Positions 1 to 9,066 of a stretch of 64,000 bases of DNA are shown piece by piece. How positions within the stretch are numbered: position 1 is the first letter of the stretch; every line of letters begins with the position of its first letter. Both the position numbers and the translations under genes were made by a program. This DNA comes from Akkermansia sp. Lineage in GTDB: Bacteria > Verrucomicrobiota > Verrucomicrobiia > Verrucomicrobiales > Akkermansiaceae. The stretch is from contig JAFQGF010000017.1 in assembly GCA_017415555.1 (NCBI GenBank), forward strand, positions 1 through 64,000. The letters are read 5' to 3'. The notes under the pieces are model-generated. The model saw only the letters and a program-made list of their open reading frames with translations. It had not been told where the DNA came from and ran no database searches.

Positions 1-77
1 AAATAAACATGTTATGCAATCACAATTCTTCTTTATGACGAATTTTAGTTTTTAATTTTTAATTATACCAACGCGTA
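1..77. other. AT-rich intergenic stretch at window edge
   Basis: No gene is visible. From about 37 the bases form an AT-rich run of near-repeated TTTTTAATT units that directly abuts the point where IS66 similarity begins (about 75). A related AATTCGTAATT run occurs near 55,457. Confidence 0.4.
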
Positions 78-338
78 ATGAACTGTTTGTTTATAGGTGC
101 CCCGGAAGCCGGGCAGAGAGCAGCAATCATCTATTCGATGGTGGAGGAATGCAAGCGCACGGGAACAGATTTTAACCGCTGGCTTACGGAAGTCCTGCGG
201 AAGCTGCCGACTTACCGCGTTTCAGATGGGTATCTGAACTTGCTTCCTGGAATGCTGAAACTTGAGTCACCGGCTCAGAACGGCCGAAATGTCACGCTTT
301 AAGCATGGCGTCAACAAGGCTTTTGGTTGAGTGCTTAC
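78..338 (+). pseudogene. IS66-family transposase, C-terminal remnant with right IS end
   Basis: The 74-residue reading frame (78-302) matches the C-terminal part of IS66 transposases: the LFIGAPEAGQRAAIIYSMVE segment and the following W-L--VL block are typical of the IS66 C-terminal domain. Catalytic residues and the N-terminal 85 percent or so are absent, so this cannot be active. After the stop codon the sequence runs into GAGTGCTTAC (329-338), which resembles an IS66 right terminal repeat, so the remnant probably ends at 338. The left break is near 75, beside AT-rich repeats. The ATG at 78 is probably accidental. The family call is from recalled motifs. Confidence 0.7.
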
Positions 339-368
339 TTTTCAACACTACTACCAAACAATAAAATG

Positions 369-2018
369 TTAATGTATGATGCTCCTTGCGTAATCTAATA
401 ATGATTTCAAATTTTCAATTTGTTCAATTTTTCTCCGCCTACCCTCCCCTATTGTAAATTGTTTAATCAAACGTAACTTTAAATATTGAATCTGTAGTTT
501 TCTGTAAAAAACACTCAAAACATCAGTAATTTGGTATCGATTTTTATAAAAGCTCTCGCCTGTAATAAAAGCCGTTTTTAACATTTTTATTACTAAAAGT
601 ATATCTCTCTGTTGCTCATGTTCTGTTTTTGTGGATATAGATTTTAAAACACTCAATAATATTTCTCGCCTTAACAAATGAGGCACACTGTCGGATTCGT
701 TATGCATAAATGCATTTTTATAAATATTCTTATCGCTAACAACGTCCCCCAACTCCACAAGGTGTATGTATTTACCAGAGGCTTCTTTTAATATATGCCC
801 ACAAGCCTCATACATAGTACATTTGACGGCAATATATCTTAATGCACCTAATTCTTTGCATTTATTAAGTAAATCACGAGTACCATCAGAAGATTCATTA
901 TCTATTACAAGAATCTCAAATAATGAAGTTTGAAGTTTGCAAAGCGACGTTAAGGTTTTAATAAATTTATCCGCGGCCTTATTACGAACTATGTTGTCAG
1001 TAAAAAGCGTTACCGTAACCAATTTTTCAAATACAGGAAGAGCAGAGGAGGGATTCCCCCCACTAGAACAATCAATGCTCCGTTTTAGTGTAAGAATCTC
1101 CCTCGGAAGATATGGCAGCCTGTTATGCCAAGGAGATTTCCTCCAAAATTCAAAAAATGGCTCTTCGTTCTTGAAAATTGGTTTTCTGAAAACTATTGGC
1201 TTCAATCCTGCATAATGGATAATTGCTGGCTTTTCATAAGCGTTTCGAAGATTATCTGACGATTCAAAGTTTTCTATATCGTTATAGTTTATATCAAAAT
1301 CGGAATAGTAATGCGTTTCAAACTGAGGAACAGAGCAGTATCGGGATGATACACGCTTAATATTTCCAAAGCATGCAATATTCATAAAGTCCTGATCATA
1401 ATATTGTATCTTTGATGAAAAATTACTTTGAGCCAACTTGAAGATTTTTTCCGTGAAGTTACCAGCAGTCCACAATTCACAATTAAACAACAGAAAACCA
1501 CTATGAAAATACAGATTAGAATCTTGATAAAAGCAAATACCATATTCCTCCTCAAGTAGGTTAAAATAATGTCGTTGGGATTTTCTCGCCATGTTAATGT
1601 CTGGACATGCGGCTACAACCATGCTTTCCATATCCGTATTAAATAGGGGCGCTAAATCTTCTCTGAAGAGTACGTCTGCATCTGAATATAGGACTTTTTC
1701 TTTGTGAGGAAGAAGTTGAGGAATCAGGAAACGAGCGAATGCAACCCTGGGGAAGTATATTGAAGATGGGACATTATCTATTATTTCCGAAACATCGATG
1801 TATGTTATATTAAAATGATATAATCCAGCAAATCCATCTATCTGTTGTTTAATTTCATTATCTACGCTGTCATCGAGTACATAGATGTCATATTTTGTTG
1901 TAGACGCAGCGGTTTCTAAAAGCGATAGAACAGCCATCCCCAGCGGCACTGAAAAATTTTTGTCTGCGGCGATAACTACTGTCAGCACGTTCTCTATTTC
2001 ATCATTATTTATCGTCAT
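369..2018 (-). CDS. Two-domain glycosyltransferase: GT8 followed by GT2-like domain
   Basis: The first half is a GT8 (LgtC/GspA-like) retaining glycosyltransferase. It begins with a VVIAADKNF strand, carries the metal-binding DAD motif at residues 113-115 (YSDADVLF), and has the HYAGLKPI end motif. From about residue 330 a second GT-A fold begins (LVTVTLFTDN, then LVIDNESSDGT), resembling family 2 transferases, but its later DxD is not evident (VELGDVV). It probably adds sugars to a surface polysaccharide. The ATG at 2018 is preferred: the reading frame runs on to an ATG at 2117, but those codons lie in the inserted IS630 end, and the reconstructed pre-insertion sequence has an in-frame stop upstream and no other ATG. 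It is AT-rich compared with the genome core. Confidence 0.82.
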   Translation of the reverse strand: MTINNDEIENVLTVVIAADKNFSVPLGMAVLSLLETAASTTKYDIYVLDDSVDNEIKQQIDGFAGLYHFNITYIDVSEIIDNVPSSIYFPRVAFARFLIPQLLPHKEKVLYSDADVLFREDLAPLFNTDMESMVVAACPDINMARKSQRHYFNLLEEEYGICFYQDSNLYFHSGFLLFNCELWTAGNFTEKIFKLAQSNFSSKIQYYDQDFMNIACFGNIKRVSSRYCSVPQFETHYYSDFDINYNDIENFESSDNLRNAYEKPAIIHYAGLKPIVFRKPIFKNEEPFFEFWRKSPWHNRLPYLPREILTLKRSIDCSSGGNPSSALPVFEKLVTVTLFTDNIVRNKAADKFIKTLTSLCKLQTSLFEILVIDNESSDGTRDLLNKCKELGALRYIAVKCTMYEACGHILKEASGKYIHLVELGDVVSDKNIYKNAFMHNESDSVPHLLRREILLSVLKSISTKTEHEQQRDILLVIKMLKTAFITGESFYKNRYQITDVLSVFYRKLQIQYLKLRLIKQFTIGEGRRRKIEQIENLKSLLDYARSIIH

Positions 2019-2085
2019 GATGTAATTATATATGTAATTAGATTGATAAGCCCCAAGATACTTTTTATCGGTTAAACATAAGCTA

Positions 2086-3310
2086 GTATAGCGTCCATCA
2101 AGTATTTGGACTCTCATCAGAGGATGAAAGCTTCAAGTCTTTCATTTTGTATGTCCATCGAAATACAACGGGCTCTTTGTTGATTTCGTCAAAGTATTTG
2201 TATATGCGGTTCTTCAATTCTTCTTTGTTTTCCACTCGTATGCCCCTGAGCATCTGTTTTGTCATCTTGCTGAAAAAGCTTTCTATCAGGTTTAACCATG
2301 AACCATGCTTAGGGGTATATACAAACTCGAATCGGTCGTTCTTAGTCTGCAAGTATGCCTTTACCTGTGCACTTGTATGAACAGATAAGTTATCTAAGAT
2401 TAGCCTGATTTTGTCTCCTTCGGGATACATAGCATCAACTTTTTCAAGCCATTCTATAAACACGCTGCTGTTGTGTTTCTCATGGACATGGGGTATTGCC
2501 ATACCTGTTTGTAAATCAATGCCGGCAAGTAGAGTCAATGTGCCATGCCGAGTGTATTCGCAGTCTCTTTGCCACTGACCTTTTCCCTGTATTGGCGCTC
2601 TGTCTTTAGCTCCCCCGATGGCTTGAATGTTTGGCTTTTCATCGTATGAAATTGTGTGAGTAAACTGCCCTTCGTAGGGCAGTAGGTTCCCATCCTTATC
2701 AAACAGCATTTCGACTTGCTTATATACTACAAGAACGTCATGCATCTTCTCCTCAAACTGTTCGTCTCGTTTTTCGCAGTAGTATCTAATCTTAAATGGT
2801 TTTATACCTTGCTCATTTAAGATGATATGCAATGTACTCTTAGCAATAGTAGAAAGACGAGGATATCCCGCATGCACTGCATTGCTTCGTATATACTCTG
2901 AAGCAGCTTGTATGTCCACAGCTCAGCGGCGTAGCCACATTCGGATGGCTTCATGTAAGCAATGTGGGTAATCCAAGCTTTATCCTCATCGCTTATTTCT
3001 GTCTTTCTTCCCCGACCAAGAGCATCATACAATGCATAGCTTAAACCTTGTTTGTCAAACTTAGACAGAGTTAACAGAACAGTATTCTTGTGAACATCCA
3101 AAGCTTCCGCTATACTCTCTATAGTCTTTCCCTCATGGCGAAGCTTGAGTGTCTTTGCCCGGGTTACCACTTGGTAAGATTCTGTGCGGGCGCGGCAGAT
3201 TTTTTCGATTTCGGCTAAATCCTCGGGACTAATTTCGGTCTTAATCATGGCTGATGCCTTATTATAGCCCCTTTGTTTAAAAATGTCTAGTTATTTATCG
3301 GACGTTATAC
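2086..3310 (-). mobile_element. IS630-family insertion sequence, 1,225 bp, complete ends
   Basis: The ends read GTATAGCGTCC at 2086-2096 and, inverted, GTATAACGTCC at 3300-3310, a 10/11 match. Both are flanked by TA (2084-2085 and 3311-3312) inside a C-TA-G context, the usual IS630-type TA duplication at CTAG. Removing the element and one TA restores the sequence upstream of the glycosyltransferase at 369-2018. The insertion thus lies 66 bp before that gene's start codon, and the element is transcribed in the same direction. Confidence 0.88.
2098..3248 (-). pseudogene. IS630-family transposase, split by a -1 frameshift
   Basis: Two overlapping reading frames make up one transposase. The first (2817-3248) has the helix-turn-helix region (IESIAEALDVHKNTV) and a GRGRKTEIS linker. 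The second (2098-2919) has the DDE catalytic core: SYDEKPNIQ, LILDNLSVHTS and WLNLIESFFSKM. Similarity passes from WTYKLL in the first frame to SEYIRSNAV in the second, which needs a -1 shift at about 2904. The local sequence CTGCTTCAG is not a recognisable slippery heptamer, so a one-base deletion seems likelier than programmed frameshifting. Either way the two frames are one gene. If the shift is not programmed, the element can move only with help in trans. Confidence 0.85.
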
Positions 3311-3313
3311 TAG

Positions 3314-3692
3314 TTTCGATGACTGCTTAAAGTTTTTTCGCATATAACAAAACATAACATAAAGCAATATAGGTATTTTCCGCGAATGCTGTATTTCATT
3401 ATCCATGACCTCTTACAAGCGATGTGTCAGTCTCCCCAATTATGGATGTCCTTTCACAAAAGACTTCTATCCACCATATTACAATCTATTCCTCATTTAC
3501 TTAGCGTGAACGCACCAAAAGCAAAAAAAAGCGATTTGCGGTCAAAACTTTTCCAAGCTGATGGCTCGTTAATTCCAGACGAGGCTCCCGGATTCTTAAT
3601 GATTTAAGACTTCTTGCACATAAAGTATCACGGCGATTCTACCTTTGGAGCACTAAATATGCTCGAATCTACACTCTGTTGATTCTGCATAG
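3314..3692. other. Unassigned 380-bp stretch with broken frames
   Basis: A 73-codon plus-strand frame (3386-3607) is present but matches no family I recognise. A second frame, from 3562 to a stop at about 3690, reads like a basic, Arg- and Tyr-rich protein tail (RLLAHKVSRRFYLW). The two overlap in different frames, which would fit a decayed gene of the glycan locus. I do not call either as a gene. Confidence 0.3.
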
Positions 3693-4724
3693 TTAAGTAT
3701 TTTTCTTAGTAAAGATGGAAGAAGTTTTGGCTGATACATATTTAAGATATATGGATGCAAGTACAGATGCGGCAAGTGCACATGTAAATATTAGCCAACC
3801 AGAATCAAACATTTTTCTTGCGTATGGAAAAATGGCGGAGTGAGCAAGAAAGATTTCTAATGAATAATTACCGATCCATTCTAGAGTTGATTTTATATAT
3901 TCACCCAAAAGTTTTAAAATAAAAATAGCAACGTAAAAGAGAATGGGTAATATAGGAATAATCATTACTTTATGTCCTATGAGAATACGCAGGAACTTGT
4001 AAATCGAATATGATTGGAAATGATTTAATTTGTATATATAAGGTGTCGTTAATAGAAGGCCTGCGCATGCAATAGCAAACATAATAAACTTCCAGTTTAG
4101 GAAGTTTATTCTATCCGGATTCATGTGAGCAAATAGCATACCGAATGCGAATGCTGGGAAACGCTCTATTGTCCATACGATGGTTTGTCGCAGGTAAAAT
4201 GAATTACCGCAGACATTCCCGACAATCCAACTGCATCCTTTGCCAATGAAGGGAATAACTAGACAGAGCACAATCAGTGTAGTAATTGTAAACTTGGAAG
4301 ATTTTATAATGCTGTACAAAAACGGAGCTAGTAAGTAGTATATCATAATAGTGCGGATATACCATACATCCAATCCTATGAACGCACTACAGAAATTAAG
4401 AGATCCTGAAGAATACAAATCAGGGGTACTTACCATCCACAGGTATAGAAAAGATATTCCGGCTATGATGCAAGTAGGCATCATTCGTAGCATACGACGT
4501 TTAAAAAAGGAGAGGATATTTTCTATGTTAATGGTGTTATATTTGTTCAAAGAAAAGTATATTCCAAACCCTGAAATAAATAAAAAAGCATCTACGCCTA
4601 AATAACCGGTCTTATGAAAGAAGAAAGGGATTGGTCCAGATATGAATCCTTGATGAAACATGATTACAAATACCATGCTAATACCCATTATAGCAGCGCG
4701 AAATTGAGATAAAATGGAGTTCAT
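3693..4724 (-). CDS. Acyltransferase-3 family membrane protein
   Basis: This is a 343-residue integral membrane O-acyltransferase of the OafA/NodX/acyltransferase-3 family, which moves acetyl or similar groups onto surface sugars. It shows about ten hydrophobic segments, an early MFHQGF segment that would carry the family's catalytic-type histidine, the LGVDAFLFISGFGIYFSL motif in the second membrane segment, and the following KRRMLRMMP loop. The length is typical of the membrane-only form, with no SGNH domain fused. It sits among glycosyltransferases in AT-rich DNA, so acylation of the locus polysaccharide is the probable job. The acyl donor and target cannot be read from the sequence. Confidence 0.87.
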   Translation of the reverse strand: MNSILSQFRAAIMGISMVFVIMFHQGFISGPIPFFFHKTGYLGVDAFLFISGFGIYFSLNKYNTINIENILSFFKRRMLRMMPTCIIAGISFLYLWMVSTPDLYSSGSLNFCSAFIGLDVWYIRTIMIYYLLAPFLYSIIKSSKFTITTLIVLCLVIPFIGKGCSWIVGNVCGNSFYLRQTIVWTIERFPAFAFGMLFAHMNPDRINFLNWKFIMFAIACAGLLLTTPYIYKLNHFQSYSIYKFLRILIGHKVMIIPILPILFYVAIFILKLLGEYIKSTLEWIGNYSLEIFLAHSAIFPYARKMFDSGWLIFTCALAASVLASIYLKYVSAKTSSIFTKKNT

Positions 4725-4852
4725 TGGTTAGAATGCGCAAGAATTTCTTATTTTAGTGATTGATAATTATTAAACTGGCGCCATTCTTTCGACACTTAGG
4801 TAGCCAATTTAAGCCCCTTACTTGTGTGCATCTGGCGTGTGCAATCTTTATA

Positions 4853-5461
4853 TCATTCTATACCCTCTGATGTCAATCCATTTTTTGCGCGATTTTGAAG
4901 CGCAGGCATCGCGCGTCCCGAGCGAAGCGAGGGCGCGGCGCGTAGCGGCGCGAGCGGTGCCGGAGCGGAAAAATCGCTAAAAAAATTCGCCGGATGGGGG
5001 ATGGGGACTCCTTGCCCTCTTCGATATTCGGCCGGTGTTTGGTTTTTGAGTGTTGCATGCGAATGCTTGTTATTGTAATAATCGATCCACTTAGCCGTAA
5101 TGATTTGTAGCTCTATTATGTTGGCCGGCTCGTGAATGAAAAAGAACTCATACTTGTAGGTGCGCCAAAGGCGTTCCATGACTATATTATCCACCCAACG
5201 ACCTTTGCCGTCTTGGCTGATAATTATGCCGTTCTCCTCCATGCATTCCTGCCAGTCTCTCGAGGTGTACTGGCTTCCTTGGTCTGTGTTAAAGTATTTA
5301 GGAAGTCGACCTCGGCTCAGTGCCATTTCCAGGGCCCTCAAACAAAGGCTTATGTCCATTTTTTCTGCTATACTCCACCCTAAAACATAACGACTTGCCC
5401 AATCCATTACTAGGCGGCGCAATTTTTTTGCTGTAAAATCTCTGTCATCGGGGCAAAACAC
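4853..5461 (-). pseudogene. IS3-family transposase OrfB, C-terminal remnant
   Basis: The frame carries the second half of an IS3-type integrase core: VMDWASRYVLGWSI, the second catalytic Asp in YFNTDQGSQYTS, and the catalytic Glu in NIVMERLWRTYKYE. The first catalytic Asp and the whole N-terminal half plus OrfA are missing. Similarity stops at about 5405, and upstream codons to 5461 look unrelated. The apparent first codon is GTG at 5461, which is not a real start. The C-terminal tail (4853-4985) is encoded by a GC-rich repeat-like stretch with GAGCGAAGCGAG-type units, unlike the AT-rich surroundings. Confidence 0.8.
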
Positions 5462-5475
5462 GCTTGCGAGTTAGT

Positions 5476-6039
5476 TTAAGCAGCGGAGTTTTTCGGTTGA
5501 GATGAGGCTACTTTCAGCACCTCAGCCGTTTGTTGGAGCTTCTCCGGCGAAATGTAAGCCTTACCATTAAGCCCCTCCCATTCATCGGAGAGATCCATGG
5601 CTTTGGCAGTTACGATTCTGAGCAAAGAGGCTTCAGAGGGGAAGATGGAAATATCGTTTGTTCTGCGTTTGAGCTGTCTGTTGATGCTTTCCATGATATT
5701 TGAGGTTCTGAGGCGTTTTTGAACCTCCGGCGGGCAATCAATGACAGTGAGGCATTCTTCAATGTTATTTTCAAGCCAATCTGCGAGCTTGTTCTGTCCG
5801 TCAGTGCGGAAAACAGATAAGACGTTTGAAATCATGATATTTGCTATTTTTCGACTACCTGCATTAAAAATGGTACGGATGTGGGCAGCGGCAATGGTTT
5901 TGTAACGCGAGGTTGTAATATAGGCTTGTGCATTCTGTTGAAAATGGAATTGGCAACGCTGCCAAAGCACCCCCGTAAGTGTCCGGGCTAAGGCTGCACG
6001 AATCCCCATATGGTCATCACTTGTAACAGTAAGAGTCAA
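5476..6039 (-). pseudogene. IS256 (mutator)-family transposase, C-terminal remnant
   Basis: About 187 codons match the C-terminal half of IS256-type transposases: VTSDDHMGIRAAL with the second catalytic Asp region, the WQRCQFHFQQNAQAY block, LRTSNIMESINRQLKRRT with the catalytic Glu, and IFPSEASLLR. The N-terminal half with the first Asp is missing beyond 6039. Only about 14 bp separate its stop codon from the IS3 remnant, too little for a normal IS end, so a deletion or recombination joined the two. Not functional. Confidence 0.85.
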
Positions 6040-6104
6040 TTATAATTTAAGCAAAATCTGATTTTTTACAACTTGCAACTTACCGACGGAGCAGCAGAAA
6101 AATC

Positions 6105-6133
6105 TTTACATTGCCACTACATAGTGCTAGAAT
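6105..6133 (+). promoter_or_regulatory. Promoter of the PEP-CTERM gene
   Basis: TTTACA at 6105-6110, a 17-bp spacer and TAGAAT at 6128-6133. The predicted transcript starts near 6140, about 47 bases before the ATG at 6187. Confidence 0.6.
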
Positions 6134-6186
6134 ACGCAGCGTAGGTAAGCCGATATAAAAACATCAACAATTTTCCACCTTTCCTG

Positions 6187-6981
6187 ATGATTAAACGCAT
6201 TCTCTTTCTTCTCTCACTCTCCGGCATGCTTTTTGCCGACCAGACCATTGTGCTGACTTTTGGGGTAGAAAATAACAATTCCATCGTCACAAAGCAAGCT
6301 ACAGAAATATTTGGCAGTGCAAATGCCCTAACTTACAACGTAGTCTCAGCCAACAATGATTACTACATAAGTACCCTTTTATGTGTCAACGGTATAAAAT
6401 CGGATATCAGCTTGAACATATGTCATGCAGAGAAGCAAAACGCAATAACTACTACAAGAGGAAAAATTACCACCATTGGTGGTGATTCTGCGAATTTGTC
6501 AAGCCTTGTTGCGATATTTGGGAATGCTCAAATTAACGGTGTACTCACAACTACCAACGACAACACATTTCATATAAAATTTTCAGGATTACACGAAAGT
6601 TCATATACCCTCTACGTACTGGGTACAAGAAGTGGATCTGACTGGGATGTCCCCACAAATTACTCATTAACCGGAACAAAATCTTTTACAATTTCCGAAG
6701 AAAAACAAGTATATAATGGCGCTTCGAAACCATCCATATCGGGTAATGTTATAACAGCAGCAACATATAATTCTCAAGGAAATACTATCTCTAATTGGCT
6801 ACTGATGCAATTCGACTTCTCTCCAAATGAGGACAATCAAAGCGTAGTACTCTCATCATGGGGAAATTATGGCAACATTGCCGCCATTGCATTAGTTGAG
6901 CATTCAGCCCCCGAACCTACTACAGTTACATTGGGCCTGCTTGCACTTACCGCGCTGGCAGCCCGCCGCAAACGGAAATAA
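6187..6981 (+). CDS. PEP-CTERM sorting-tail secreted protein
   Basis: A 264-residue exported protein. It has an N-terminal signal peptide (MIKRILFLLSLSGMLFA) and ends in the short Verrucomicrobia-style PEP-CTERM tail: APEPTT, a hydrophobic stretch (LGLLALTALAA), then RRKRK. Such tails are known to direct proteins for processing at the membrane by exosortase-like enzymes in organisms that make extracellular polysaccharide. The body has beta-rich, Asn/Thr-rich sequence without a domain I recognise. Its stop codon overlaps the ATG of the next glycosyltransferase (TAATG at 6979-6983), so the two are probably co-translated. It is the first gene of the rightward part of the glycan locus. Confidence 0.8.
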   Translation: MIKRILFLLSLSGMLFADQTIVLTFGVENNNSIVTKQATEIFGSANALTYNVVSANNDYYISTLLCVNGIKSDISLNICHAEKQNAITTTRGKITTIGGDSANLSSLVAIFGNAQINGVLTTTNDNTFHIKFSGLHESSYTLYVLGTRSGSDWDVPTNYSLTGTKSFTISEEKQVYNGASKPSISGNVITAATYNSQGNTISNWLLMQFDFSPNEDNQSVVLSSWGNYGNIAAIALVEHSAPEPTTVTLGLLALTALAARRKRK

Positions 6982-7949
6982 TGCTACTGATTCAATATAT
7001 GCCTTTCAGACCAGCAATTTCCGTTATCGTCCCTGTTTACAAAACGGAACTATACCTTCAAGAATGCATTGACAGTATCCTTGCCCAAAATTTTACTGAT
7101 TTTGAGCTTATTTTAGTAGATGACGGAAGTCCTGATAAATGTGGGAAAATTTGTGATTTAAATGCTGAACGAGATGAGCGGGTTCGAGTCATACATCAAA
7201 TTAATTCAGGAGTAACTCGAGCCCGAGCCAATGGAGTTGCAGCAGCAAAAGGCGAGTTCATCACATTCGTTGATAGTGATGATACTATTCCTCCGCATTC
7301 ACTGGCAATCCTTCACCAGCATGCAGAAGATGGCATAGATATTATATTGGGTAGGTTTGAAGGAGGTTATGGCCCTGCAACCGGTATAATAGGCAAAAAA
7401 GAATATCAAAAAATGAGTGCTATTATGGAAGCCTACCATGTAGGACCATATGCAAAGCTATATAGACGTCATCTTTTTGATTCTGAAACATTTAATATTC
7501 CTCGAGAATTGATAATTGGTGAAGATGCCATCATGAACATACGGATAGCATACAAACTCGCAGGAAAAGTTTATAGTACTGATAAAGTCGTATATTACTA
7601 CAGAAAGAATGATTCCAGCATAACTCAAACTTTTGTACGCAATCCAGAAATGGATATGCTCCTTCAAAAGCTGCGGCTGAGTTCGATACCTGCTGATGAT
7701 GTTGAGCGCTTTCTTCCCATGGGACTAGCAAACAATCTGATACTATTCTGGATGTCAGCGTCATGCCATGTGAAGAAACTTCCACCGTCGACCGAAGCTC
7801 ATCAAAAATACCTTTGGCGCATCAGAAAGTATTCCAATTTAAAATTGGGACTCTATCCAACCCTCTTGTTTTATAGCCGCAACACATTATTACGAACTGT
7901 CGTTATTAGCCTTCGAAATTTGGCACATTGCCTCATGGTGAAACATTGA
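6981..7949 (+). CDS. Family 2 glycosyltransferase
   Basis: A GT2 (GT-A fold) inverting transferase. The nucleotide-sugar site is clear: ISVIVPVYKTELYLQECIDS, LILVDDGSPDKC, and the metal-binding DSDD in GEFITFVDSDDT. The remaining 200 residues are acceptor-side sequence typical of EpsJ/CpsJ-like enzymes, with no membrane span. The first ATG (6981) shares bases with the stop codon of the PEP-CTERM gene; a second ATG at 6999 would give a start closer to the conserved first strand. It is followed after 53 bp by the fucosyltransferase. The donor sugar cannot be predicted. Confidence 0.9.
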   Translation: MLLIQYMPFRPAISVIVPVYKTELYLQECIDSILAQNFTDFELILVDDGSPDKCGKICDLNAERDERVRVIHQINSGVTRARANGVAAAKGEFITFVDSDDTIPPHSLAILHQHAEDGIDIILGRFEGGYGPATGIIGKKEYQKMSAIMEAYHVGPYAKLYRRHLFDSETFNIPRELIIGEDAIMNIRIAYKLAGKVYSTDKVVYYYRKNDSSITQTFVRNPEMDMLLQKLRLSSIPADDVERFLPMGLANNLILFWMSASCHVKKLPPSTEAHQKYLWRIRKYSNLKLGLYPTLLFYSRNTLLRTVVISLRNLAHCLMVKH

Positions 7950-8002
7950 ATGCATACAATGAAAGAAATCGTTTAGCGATGATGTAATTAAATTACATAA
8001 AT

Positions 8003-8995
8003 ATGAAAGGAAGAACCATCAAAGTAGCAATAGTTGATTTTTCGGATTTTTTTAATGAAGAATTAATTTTGAAATTTCTGAAACCAGATTTTTCACCGAT
8101 TATAGACAATAACAATCCTGATTTCGTATTCTATTCCACATTTGGAATAAAACATTTGGAATATAAAAATGCAATAAAAATCCTAATTAATGTAGAATCT
8201 TTTATTCCTGATTTTAATGATTGCGATTATGCGATAAGTACCATCAAACAGGAACTACTTGGGAGAACCCTATGGATTCCAGCAAGCTTCTGGTTTATGA
8301 AAGGCATTACTCTTAATGCCCCTGAAATCACAAAAGAAATAGCATTAAATAGGAAATTCTGCGTATTTTTGTATTCGCAAGATTATTACGGAGACGGTGC
8401 AAGTCTTCGCAAACACTTTTGTCAAGAGCTAATGAATAAATACAAAAAAGTTGAATGTCCTGGAAACATCCTAAGGAATGTATATGCTAAAGAGCTTTCT
8501 GACAGATCATCCCATGACTGGATAGATAGCAAAAGAAAATATTTCTCCAACTTTAAATTCTGTATTGCATTTGAAAATATGGACTTACCTGGTTACATAA
8601 CAGAAAAATTAGTTGATTGTTATTTATCAAATACAGTACCAATATATTGGGGTTCATCAAAAGAACTCGTACCATTTCCAAAAGAATCGATAATATGCGC
8701 TCATGATTTCAGCAGTTTGGATGCCTTGATTGATTACATTAAAATAATCGATCAAGATGAAAACTTGTATATGAGTATATTGAACGCAAATCCATTCAAA
8801 AATAACACTATTAACAATTTTTTCGAAAATGAGTTACGAGCCTTCATGGCTCATATTATAACGAATGGAAGCCATCTATTCAAAAATGTACATCCCCTTT
8901 CCACTGCACAACGATGTCAACAATTGAACACAACTATCAACAAAATCTATTTGAAGCTAAAGAAAATATTAAAAAAAATAATTTTCCCGAACTAA
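8003..8995 (+). CDS. GT10 alpha-1,3/4-fucosyltransferase
   Basis: The 330-residue protein carries the GT10 signature at residues 186-207: FCIAFENMDLPGYITEKLVD followed by CYLSNTVPIYWG. Family members move fucose from GDP-fucose onto GlcNAc or glucose residues, as in Lewis-type antigens of Helicobacter and Bacteroides. The N-terminal half is the acceptor-binding domain, and the tail is basic (KLKKILKKI), as often seen for peripheral membrane attachment in this family. No heptad repeats like those of Helicobacter FucT are visible. It is strongly AT-rich and probably acquired by transfer. The acceptor linkage (alpha-1,3 or alpha-1,4) is not predictable. No GDP-fucose synthesis genes occur in the window. 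Confidence 0.92.
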   Translation: MKGRTIKVAIVDFSDFFNEELILKFLKPDFSPIIDNNNPDFVFYSTFGIKHLEYKNAIKILINVESFIPDFNDCDYAISTIKQELLGRTLWIPASFWFMKGITLNAPEITKEIALNRKFCVFLYSQDYYGDGASLRKHFCQELMNKYKKVECPGNILRNVYAKELSDRSSHDWIDSKRKYFSNFKFCIAFENMDLPGYITEKLVDCYLSNTVPIYWGSSKELVPFPKESIICAHDFSSLDALIDYIKIIDQDENLYMSILNANPFKNNTINNFFENELRAFMAHIITNGSHLFKNVHPLSTAQRCQQLNTTINKIYLKLKKILKKIIFPN

Positions 8996-9066
8996 TCCCA
9001 GCATATAGCAACAAGTGATGCCCTCATTATATCTTGCAGATAATTTCAAGAGAGCTACACATAATC

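Noticed and set aside
2890-2920. Programmed -1 frameshift in the IS630 transposase
   Set aside because: No X-XXY-YYZ slippery heptamer is seen where the frames must join; kept as a possibility only in the finding.
4873-4990. GC-rich GAGCGAAGCGAG-type units as a separate REP element
   Set aside because: Only one imperfect cluster is present, and it forms the 3' end of the IS3 remnant frame; without other copies it cannot be called a repeat family.
7170-7200. GGTTCGAGTC, resembling a tRNA T-loop
   Set aside because: It lies inside the GT2 coding frame and no acceptor or anticodon arm can be folded around it.
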